Of a stretch of DNA of 64,000 bases, positions 8,773 to 15,346 are shown one piece after another (position 1 is the stretch's first letter; each line of letters starts with the position of its first letter). Under the pieces are notes generated by a model. It was not told the origin of the DNA. It saw only the letters and a list, made by a program, of their open reading frames with translations, and made no database searches. The position numbers were made by a program, and so were the translations under genes. Source of the stretch: Pontibacter pamirensis (lineage in GTDB: Bacteria > Bacteroidota > Bacteroidia > Cytophagales > Hymenobacteraceae); NCBI RefSeq assembly GCF_010015475.1, contig NZ_SSNI01000002.1, positions 62,001 through 126,000 of the forward strand, given 5' to 3'.

Positions 8773-9496
8773 ATGTACACCCTACCCGCAAACTGGCTTA
8801 CCGAAGGGCTTCTGGACTTTGAGTATAAAAAGTATCTGCTGCTGGCTTACCTGAAAGCCGCCAAAACAGAGTTTGGAAAGCAGCGCCTCTACCCTGTCTT
8901 CTCTGACCTGATTATGCATTACCGTAACCTGCAGCAGGTAAAGGCCCACAAGCAACTGGTGTACGAATCGTTTCCGGAGCGCATCAGCCGCGCCGATTTT
9001 GAGAAGTTGGAGCTGGTTGGTCTACGAGAAAATTGCGCAGGACGACGAAACCATGCAGCAGATTGAGGAGATCATCCGGTATGCCGCACCCCTTTTCAAC
9101 GAAGCGTTGGCTGAGGGCAAAGAACTCTACGATTTTGTGGAGCGACACCTTGAGATAAATCCCGTCGGCATTACGCCTATGTATCACAACGAGGGATACC
9201 TGTTCCTGGAGGCTTTCCACGGCAAAGAGACACAAGTATATGTGTACCGCATCACGGTGTTTGAGAACACCTACGAAAAATACAGGGGTATAAACACAAA
9301 GCACCTGCAGACCGTGCGGCGCGGACTTGCCCTGACGCATGAACACCTGAAGGTGCAACTCCTACGGGAGCGGCAGGAGTTGCCGAACCCCGCTACCTTT
9401 GCCGTCGTGTCCCGGATTCCGGTGCCGCTGGAGCACTCGCTGCTGCCTATTGCAAAACGCTCTCTTGTTAAGTTTGTAACGAATCTGGCAGCATAA
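8773..9496 (+). pseudogene. Hypothetical protein gene with a +1 frameshift
   Basis: Two overlapping frames form one protein of about 240 residues. Frame 1 (ATG 8773 to about 9018) gives MYTLPANWLTEGLLDFEYKK through RADFEKLELV. Frame 2 (from about 9019 to the TAA ending at 9496) continues with VYEKIAQDDETMQQ through SLVKFVTNLAA. Dropping one base within GGTTGG at about 9015-9020 joins them. The downstream half has no proper start of its own (only a TTG at 8999 giving a poor N-terminus). It may be a genuine decay event, a sequencing or assembly error, or rarely a programmed shift; no slippery heptamer is evident. Not a known family. It lies 102 bp upstream of the cysH promoter box but is unlikely to be part of that operon. 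Confidence 0.7.
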
Positions 9497-9597
9497 TCAC
9501 GAATACATTATGAATATAGGAGCAGCTTACAACAAATTTTTGCTGCTCTGCAAATATTTTTTAGACTAAACAGTAGGCAGTTAAACATTTTTTGCTG

Positions 9598-9605
9598 TAA
9601 ATTTG
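9598..9605 (+). promoter_or_regulatory. Candidate -7 box for the cysHDN leader
   Basis: TAAATTTG fits the Bacteroidota -7 consensus TAnnTTTG and lies 36 bp before the riboswitch P1 stem. No clear TTG -33 element was found at the usual distance, so this rests on one box plus position. Confidence 0.4.
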
Positions 9606-9641
9606 TATACTTAGTACCAGCTGACTTAACCGTCACAGGAA

Positions 9642-9747
9642 AAATTTATAAAGAAGAGGCGAGAGAATAGGCTCTATGACCCTCTGGCAACCACCTTTTT
9701 TGGGAAGGTGCCAAGTCCTATCCCGATTGTTCGGGACATATAAATTT
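9642..9747 (+). promoter_or_regulatory. SAM-I-type (S-box clan) riboswitch upstream of cysH
   Basis: Terminal P1 stem: 9642-9650 pairs with 9739-9747, nine perfect base pairs. Inside, GAGGCGAGAG and a P2 region lead to the conserved GGCAACC, then a P3 hairpin (ACCTT...AAGGT), the GGTGCCAAGTCC core, and a P4 hairpin CCCGATTGTTCGGG. This order is that of S-adenosylmethionine riboswitches of the SAM-I clan. A near-copy stands in front of the sulfite reductase on the other strand. The riboswitch ends 8 nt before the start codon of a poly-Cys leader ORF. The exact Rfam subfamily (SAM-I versus SAM-I/IV variant) is not resolved by eye. Confidence 0.88.
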
Positions 9748-9755
9748 AAAACACA

Positions 9756-9875
9756 ATGCAAACAACAGTTCACAACACATCGCTCTCTTTTTCTGGTAGC
9801 TATTCTGCTGCCACAGCTCCTGCTTACCCCATTGCAGCATGTTGCTGTTGTTGTTGTTGCTGTACCCTGTGCTAG
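9756..9875 (+). CDS. Poly-cysteine leader peptide of cysHDN (39 codons)
   Basis: ATG at 9756 and TAG ending at 9875. The first 28 residues are Ser/Ala/Thr-rich (MQTTVHNTSL...). Codons 29-36 (9840-9863) are eight consecutive Cys codons (mixed TGT/TGC), followed by Thr-Leu-Cys-stop. Nine Cys in the last eleven codons, just upstream of genes that make reduced sulfur, is the signature of a leader peptide sensing charged tRNA-Cys. It starts 8 nt after the riboswitch, and its stop touches an 8-bp hairpin (9876-9901). A leader of the same length precedes the sulfite reductase. Function is inferred; reading frame and codons are direct observation. Confidence 0.85.
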   Translation: MQTTVHNTSLSFSGSYSAATAPAYPIAACCCCCCCCTLC

Positions 9876-9901
9876 GATAAATCTGTTACTCTGGATTTAT
9901 C
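9876..9901 (+). promoter_or_regulatory. Hairpin after the leader stop, possible attenuator part
   Basis: GATAAATC (9876-9883) and GATTTATC (9894-9901) form a perfect 8-bp stem with a 10-nt loop, starting at the base after the leader stop codon. The first arm can alternatively pair with ATTTATC at 9990-9996, inside a second palindrome (9984-9998). Mutually exclusive stems after a leader peptide fit attenuation, but no clear T-run follows either stem. Confidence 0.4.
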
Positions 9902-10046
9902 TCCTTCAGCACTTTTGCCGTGTCAGGCACACCCGTTACCTCCTTCTGCATTTCATCTTTTCAGGCACCATGTGCCCGTGCCTCAGATAATTTATCTGTT
10001 GCGAAGGGCACAAAAACAGAAGCAGAATAGTTATAACCCGGGAGCA

Positions 10047-10814
10047 ATGACAAACAACCAAATTTCATCTTCCCAAGATTTTAATTTACAACACATGAAC
10101 GATATATCTGCTTTAGAAACCAAGGTGCCGGCATTGCTTGCCCTGCTGGAGGGTAAAGGCATTGAAGAGAGCCTGGCGCTGCTGGCTGCGCAGTTTGAGG
10201 GGCAAATTGCCTTTTCAACTAGCCTTGGCATCGAAGATCAGCTTGTTACACACTACATATTTGAGAGTAACCTGCCAATCCGTGTTTTCTCGCTGGATAC
10301 AGGCCGCCTTTTCAACGAAACCTATAACCTGCTACATAAAACCAATCAGCACTATGGCAAGAAAATAGAAGTGCTCTTCCCGAAGCATGAGGCTGTAGAG
10401 CAAATGGTGACAGAGAAGGGCACCTTAAGCTTCTATAACTCTGTGGAAGACCGCAAGCAGTGCTGCTTTGTGCGCAAGGTGGAGCCTCTGAAGCGGGCAC
10501 TGCAGGGCGTACAACTCTGGATTACAGGCATCCGGGCAGAGCAGTCTGATGCGCGTCAGAATTTACAGCTGATCGAATGGGATCCTGCCTTCCAGGTGAT
10601 TAAGTACAACCCACTCAAGAACTGGTCGCTGGATGCGGTGCGCGAGGCCGTTCGCCAGCTCAACATCCCTTACAATCCGCTGCACGACAAAGGATTCGTC
10701 AGCATTGGCTGTGCCCCTTGTACCCGCGCTATTGCCGAAGGCGAAGACTTCAGAGCTGGCCGCTGGTGGTGGGAAAGCAACTCTAAAAAAGAGTGCGGAC
10801 TGCACGCCAGGTAA
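10047..10814 (+). CDS. cysH: Assimilatory APS reductase (phosphoadenylyl-sulfate reductase family)
   Basis: Reduces adenylyl-sulfate to sulfite in the cytoplasm. 255 residues with the PP-loop-type FSTSLGIEDQ motif, the cysteine pair in RKQCCFVRK, the second pair IGCAPCTR, RAGRWWWE and the catalytic C-terminal KKECGLH. The two extra Cys pairs bind a [4Fe-4S] cluster and mark the APS-using (plant/bacterial type) enzyme rather than the enterobacterial PAPS enzyme, in keeping with the absence of an APS kinase here. Start chosen at ATG 10047, preceded by GGGAG; the ATG at 10095 is an alternative. The frame extends further upstream, but that part covers leader RNA structure. First structural gene after the riboswitch and poly-Cys leader. 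Confidence 0.95.
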   Translation: MTNNQISSSQDFNLQHMNDISALETKVPALLALLEGKGIEESLALLAAQFEGQIAFSTSLGIEDQLVTHYIFESNLPIRVFSLDTGRLFNETYNLLHKTNQHYGKKIEVLFPKHEAVEQMVTEKGTLSFYNSVEDRKQCCFVRKVEPLKRALQGVQLWITGIRAEQSDARQNLQLIEWDPAFQVIKYNPLKNWSLDAVREAVRQLNIPYNPLHDKGFVSIGCAPCTRAIAEGEDFRAGRWWWESNSKKECGLHAR

Positions 10815-10959
10815 GAAAACGACGGGTGTAGGTTTTAAATTTGCCCTTTGCGCTGCAAAGAATTGAGTCAAAGCATGCTTTCCGTTTTAAGTTCCATTAA
10901 TTTTGCATCCAAATTAAAGTCGTTTCGCTGAAACACGATTTCGAAAAACAATACAAGAA

Positions 10960-11868
10960 ATGAATAAGAGATACCTTGATTACCTCGACCAGCTGGAGGC
11001 GGAAGCCATTCATATTATGCGCGAGGTAGCAGGCCAGTTTCAAAAGCCGGCCTTACTGTTTTCGGGCGGTAAAGATTCCATTACCCTGGTACGTTTAGCG
11101 GAAAAGGCTTTCCGACCAGGCAAGTTCCCGTTCCCGCTGGTGCACATCGATACCGGCCATAACTTTCCGGAGGCTATCCAGTACCGCGATGAACTGGCGG
11201 AGCGACTGGGTGAGAAGCTAATTGTGCGTAACGTAGAAGACACAATTAAGAAGCAGAACCTTTCGGAGCCAACTGGCCGCTATGCCAGCCGCAATGGCCT
11301 GCAGACATATACTTTGCTGGAATCAATAGAAGAGTTCGGCTTTGACTGCTGCATCGGTGGCGCCCGCCGCGACGAAGAAAAAGCCCGTGCAAAAGAAAGG
11401 ATCTTTTCTGTAAGAGACGAGTTCGGGCAGTGGGATCCAAAACGCCAGCGCCCTGAGTTATGGAATACCTACAATGGACGCATTTCTCTAGGTGAAAATG
11501 TGCGCGCCTTCCCTATCAGTAACTGGACGGAGTTGGATGTATGGAACTATATTAAGCGGGAAGAAATCGTGCTTCCGAACATATACTTTACACACGAACG
11601 CGAGTGCCTCATCCGCGATGGAAAGCTGATGGCCACTTCAGACTTTATCTACCGCGACCCGGAAGATGAAATTGTGACCCGCAAAATACGCTTCCGCACC
11701 GTAGGCGACATGACCTGTACAGCTGCTGTAGAGTCGGTAGCATACGACATAGACACTGTGATTGCTGAAATTATAGAGTCAAAAATAAGTGAGCGCGGCG
11801 CTACCCGCATCGACGATAAATTATCGGAAACTGCGATGGAAGACCGCAAAAAAGGAGGATATTTTTAA
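10960..11868 (+). CDS. cysD: Sulfate adenylyltransferase small subunit (CysD)
   Basis: With CysN forms ATP sulfurylase, making APS from sulfate and ATP. 302 residues, the usual length. PP-loop ATP-pyrophosphatase signature LLFSGGKDSITLVRLA near residue 33, followed by HIDTGHNFPEA and GARRDEEKARAKER, all standard for CysD. It follows cysH by 145 bp, and its TAA lies one base before the cysN ATG. Confidence 0.97.
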   Translation: MNKRYLDYLDQLEAEAIHIMREVAGQFQKPALLFSGGKDSITLVRLAEKAFRPGKFPFPLVHIDTGHNFPEAIQYRDELAERLGEKLIVRNVEDTIKKQNLSEPTGRYASRNGLQTYTLLESIEEFGFDCCIGGARRDEEKARAKERIFSVRDEFGQWDPKRQRPELWNTYNGRISLGENVRAFPISNWTELDVWNYIKREEIVLPNIYFTHERECLIRDGKLMATSDFIYRDPEDEIVTRKIRFRTVGDMTCTAAVESVAYDIDTVIAEIIESKISERGATRIDDKLSETAMEDRKKGGYF

Positions 11869-11869
11869 C

Positions 11870-13150
11870 ATGGATATATTAAGATTTATAACGGCAGGTA
11901 GCGTAGACGATGGTAAAAGCACTCTAATCGGCCGCCTGCTGTACGACACCAACCAGATTTACATAGACCAGTTGGAAGCGATAGAAAGCTCCGGCAGAGT
12001 TAATGAAGACGGACAGGTTGACCTGTCGCTGCTGACAGACGGCCTGAAGGCGGAGCGTGAGCAGGGTATTACGATTGACGTGGCCTACAAGTACTTCAGC
12101 ACGCCAAAGCGCAAGTTTATTATTGCCGATGCCCCCGGTCATATCCAGTATACCCGCAACATGGTAACGGGTGCCTCCAACTCTAACTTGTCCATTATTT
12201 TGGTAGATGCCCGTAATGGGGTGCAGGAGCAAACGCGTCGTCACTCTATCATCTCCTCGCTGCTGGGTATACCGCACCTGGTTATCTGCATCAACAAAAT
12301 GGACTTAGTCGGTTTTGATGAGAACGTGTATAACCAGATTGTAGAGGATTACAAGCAGTTTGCCGCTTCAAAGCTAGCTGCCAAAGACATCACCTTTATT
12401 CCAATCAGTGCCTTGAGAGGAGACAACGTGGTAGACCGCTCTGAAAATATGCCCTGGTATGAAGGCCCAAATCTGTTAGAGCACTTAGAGAAGGTTCCGG
12501 TGTCAAATGACTTTAACCTGGACGATGCACGTTTTCCAGTGCAGTATGTTATCCGCCCGCACACTCATGAGCACCACGACTACAGAGGCTATGCCGGTAA
12601 GATAATCAGTGGCACGTATAGCAAAGGCGATAAAATTACAGTGTTGCCTTCCGGACAGACTTCTACCATTAAATCAGTAGAGTTGGGTGGCAAAGAGCTG
12701 GAAGAAGCATTTGCTCCTATGTCTGTCGTTCTTCAATTAGAGGATGATGTAGACATCAGCCGGGGCGATGTGATCGTGAAGCAGGAAGAAAACCTGGATG
12801 TATCGAAGGAGTTTGAAGCACTTGTTTGCTGGATGAACAACAAACCACTTAGGGCTGGTGCTAAATTGTTGCTGCGCCACAACTCCACCGAAACGCGTGC
12901 TGTTGTAAGGCAGATCCAGTACAAAGTCGACGTGAACTCACTTGACAACATCATGGATGCCGACCAGGTACAGCTGAACGACATCTGCCGTGTGCAGATT
13001 AAAACGGCTACTCCTCTCCTGCTGGACAAGTATGAGAACAACCGCGCAAACGGTGGTTTTATTTTAATTGATGAGACCTCCTTTACAACAGTTGGCGCTG
13101 GCATGGTAGAAAGCATCACGCACGAGAGTGAACTGAATTACATGATTTAA
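11870..13150 (+). CDS. cysN: Sulfate adenylyltransferase large subunit (CysN GTPase)
   Basis: GTPase subunit of ATP sulfurylase, 426 residues. G1 AGSVDDGKST, the switch region GITIDVAYKYF, G3 DAPGH and G4 NKMD are all visible; EF-Tu-like beta-barrel domains follow. It ends without a CysC (APS kinase) extension, so APS is passed straight to CysH. Start set at ATG 11870; the longer frame overlaps cysD and adds non-family residues. A strong AAGGAGG lies about 13 nt upstream, inside the end of cysD, unusual among the A-rich starts of this genome and suggesting translational coupling. Confidence 0.97.
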   Translation: MDILRFITAGSVDDGKSTLIGRLLYDTNQIYIDQLEAIESSGRVNEDGQVDLSLLTDGLKAEREQGITIDVAYKYFSTPKRKFIIADAPGHIQYTRNMVTGASNSNLSIILVDARNGVQEQTRRHSIISSLLGIPHLVICINKMDLVGFDENVYNQIVEDYKQFAASKLAAKDITFIPISALRGDNVVDRSENMPWYEGPNLLEHLEKVPVSNDFNLDDARFPVQYVIRPHTHEHHDYRGYAGKIISGTYSKGDKITVLPSGQTSTIKSVELGGKELEEAFAPMSVVLQLEDDVDISRGDVIVKQEENLDVSKEFEALVCWMNNKPLRAGAKLLLRHNSTETRAVVRQIQYKVDVNSLDNIMDADQVQLNDICRVQIKTATPLLLDKYENNRANGGFILIDETSFTTVGAGMVESITHESELNYMI

Positions 13151-13201
13151 AAGGACAGAAGTAGTAAGACGAAAGATAACGGACTTTCTACTACTATTGT
13201 A

Positions 13202-13267
13202 ATAGACAACAAATAGAAACAGCCGCTGCGGGTATACCTGCAGCGGCTGTTTCTATTTGTTGTCTAT
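13202..13267. terminator. Very long perfect hairpin between converging operons
   Basis: Arms 13202-13229 and 13240-13267 are perfectly complementary over 28 bp, with a 10-nt spacer that is itself nearly palindromic (GGTATACC). It sits between the ends of cysN (+) and the OsmC gene (-), the place for a bidirectional terminator. No long T-run follows on either strand, so it may instead block by structure alone or be a repeat element. Confidence 0.6.
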
Positions 13268-13381
13268 CCTAGACTATTCTGGCGCGAGATTCCACCCCGT
13301 GAAGTGTTATGGGTGCGAGTCTCCAGACGCGCTTGTACGACAGCTATATATTTTAAAAAAGTCAAAAGCATATTAACCGTC

Positions 13382-13828
13382 TTAAACCAATTCCCCAGGC
13401 ATACCCAATTTCCCGGCAGTCACCTCAAAGGTATGGCTGATGGTGGCAGTTTTGTATAATATAGCTGCGACAGAGCAGTACTTGTCCATAGAAAGGTTAA
13501 TGGCTTTCTGTACCTTCTCCTCATCTAATGGGCCACCCAGCATAAAGTGCACGTTGATGTGCTTAAACAAAGATGGCACCTCTCCTGGCGTCCGTTCCGC
13601 GGTTACTTTTATATCAAAGGTATCAATCTGCTGGCGTTGCTTCTTTAGAATCTGAATAACGTCAATGGCACTGCAACCGCCTAAGCCCATGAGCAGCATT
13701 TCCATAGGGCGTGCGCCTGCGTTGTGGCCACCAATTTCCGGGGAGCCATCCATATGCAACTCCACGCCGGAGGAACCTTTCGCTGCAAAATGAAAATCCT
13801 GATCTACGCGTGTTAAATTTACTTCCAT
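13382..13828 (-). CDS. OsmC-family redox protein
   Basis: 148-residue OsmC/Ohr-superfamily protein. It shows the N-terminal VELHMDGSPEIGG strand region, RPMEMLLMGLGGCSAIDVIQIL with the first conserved Cys, and DKYCSVAAIL with the second Cys. This is the peroxidatic pair of thiol-dependent peroxidases that reduce organic hydroperoxides. Its length is normal. It is downstream of metZ on the same strand with a 223-bp gap, so it may be read from its own promoter. It could also be a YhfA-like OsmC relative whose role is less clear. Confidence 0.9.
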   Translation of the reverse strand: MEVNLTRVDQDFHFAAKGSSGVELHMDGSPEIGGHNAGARPMEMLLMGLGGCSAIDVIQILKKQRQQIDTFDIKVTAERTPGEVPSLFKHINVHFMLGGPLDEEKVQKAINLSMDKYCSVAAILYKTATISHTFEVTAGKLGMPGELV

Positions 13829-14051
13829 GTGTTTATATTTTATCTACTACAGCTGAATCTAAACGTGATACTGTAGCTGCAAGGTATAATGATAAAAAAC
13901 GATATGTATAGCTAACTTTCTAAATGACTCCTGTTTTCAAGCTTTGGATCTTCTATCGTGAGCTTTGAAATTTGCTTCTATCTCATAACTTTCCAGGCCA
14001 GAGGCCTTAGCATAGTCAGCACGAGCGAAGACGCCCGCACTGTAGACAACT

Positions 14052-15218
14052 CTACACCTTCGCCAGTGCCTGCTCTATATCTTCAATGATGTCCTGCAGA
14101 CTTTCTAAGCCAACAGAGACCCGAATGAGGCCTTCAGAAATGCCTGTAGCGGCCTTTTCTTCGGCTGACAACTTAGAGTGTGTGGTGGAAGCAGGGTGCG
14201 TAACGATGGTGCGGGTATCGCCTAAGTTAGAGGTGATGGTTGCCATCTTCAGGCTATCGATAAAACGCGTTGCCGCTTCATAACCGCCTTTTACTACAAA
14301 GGTGACAATTCCTCCTCCCTGCTTCATCTGCTTTTTGGCCAGCTCATACTGCGCAAAAGACGGCAGGAAAGGGTAATTCACCACCTCCAGTGCCGGGTTG
14401 CCTTCCAGCGTTTGTGCCAGCTTCAGTGCATTTTCACAGTGTTTGTCTATGCGCAACGACAGTGTTTCCAGGCTCTTGGAAAGCACCCAGGCATTGAACG
14501 GCGACAAAGCAGGTCCGGTATGGCGTGAGAAGAAGCGAATTTCCTTGATCAGTTCTGCTTTGCCTACCACCATACCACCTAACACACGGCCTTGTCCATC
14601 GATATATTTTGTGGCAGAGTGTACTACGAGGTCAGCACCGAAGTCAATAGGCGTTTGCAGAATGGGTGTGGCAAAGCAATTATCTACTACCAGAAGCAGG
14701 TTATGCTTCCGTTTTAGCTCTCCTAAAAACTCCAGGTCAATGAGTTCCAGACCTGGGTTAGAAGGCGTTTCTACCAGAATCATTTTGGTTTGCGGTGTGA
14801 TAAGCGCTTCCCAATCCTCTGGTTTGCTGGCATCAGCATAGGAATGGGTGATGCCCCAACGCGGCAGGATGCTTGTAAGCAACTGGTGTGTAGAGCCAAA
14901 CACAGCGCGACCTGCCAGCACGTGGTCTCCGGCACTTAGCAATGAAGCCATACTGGTAAACACCGCCGACATGCCTGTGGCAAATGCAAAACCGTCTTCT
15001 GCTTTTTCTAAATAGCACATTTTCTCCACCAACTCATCCACGTTCGGGTTAGAGAACCGGGAATAAATATTGCCGGGCTCCTCGTCGGCAAACACCGCAC
15101 GGGCCTGTTCGGCACTTTCGTAAGTGAAGCTGGATGTAAGGTAAAGCGGCACCGAGTGCTCCCGGTTGTGGCTGCGTTTGGCCTGTAACCGGATAGCCTT
15201 TGTTTCTATATCAGACAT
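14052..15218 (-). CDS. metZ: O-succinylhomoserine sulfhydrylase-type PLP enzyme
   Basis: Cys/Met-metabolism PLP enzyme of 388 residues that would condense an activated homoserine with sulfide to homocysteine. Seen: SRFSNPNVDELVEKMC, the GMSAVFTSMASLL region, the cofactor Lys in HSATKYIDGQGRVLGG, and C-terminal SVGLESLQDIIEDIEQAL. The frame opens further upstream, but MSDIETKAIRLQ at 15218 is the natural start. It is the last clear sulfur gene of the leftward arm, so that arm runs from sulfite to homocysteine. O-acetyl- versus O-succinylhomoserine preference is not provable by eye; MetZ is favoured by overall sequence style. Confidence 0.85.
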   Translation of the reverse strand: MSDIETKAIRLQAKRSHNREHSVPLYLTSSFTYESAEQARAVFADEEPGNIYSRFSNPNVDELVEKMCYLEKAEDGFAFATGMSAVFTSMASLLSAGDHVLAGRAVFGSTHQLLTSILPRWGITHSYADASKPEDWEALITPQTKMILVETPSNPGLELIDLEFLGELKRKHNLLLVVDNCFATPILQTPIDFGADLVVHSATKYIDGQGRVLGGMVVGKAELIKEIRFFSRHTGPALSPFNAWVLSKSLETLSLRIDKHCENALKLAQTLEGNPALEVVNYPFLPSFAQYELAKKQMKQGGGIVTFVVKGGYEAATRFIDSLKMATITSNLGDTRTIVTHPASTTHSKLSAEEKAATGISEGLIRVSVGLESLQDIIEDIEQALAKV

Positions 15219-15346
15219 GTTGTTTGTTGATTCCTGTATGATAAATGGTTCTTCAGCGGACAGCAAAAGCGCTGTAAGCTTCACAACCACTTATAATTTA
15301 AGTATTTTCTGAAGTAAAGTTAAGCAGGTATTCTTCCCTAATCAAA

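Noticed and set aside
9915-10046. N-terminal extension of cysH
   Set aside because: Adds 44 non-family residues (MPCQAHPLPP...) encoded over leader RNA structure; not counted in the CDS.
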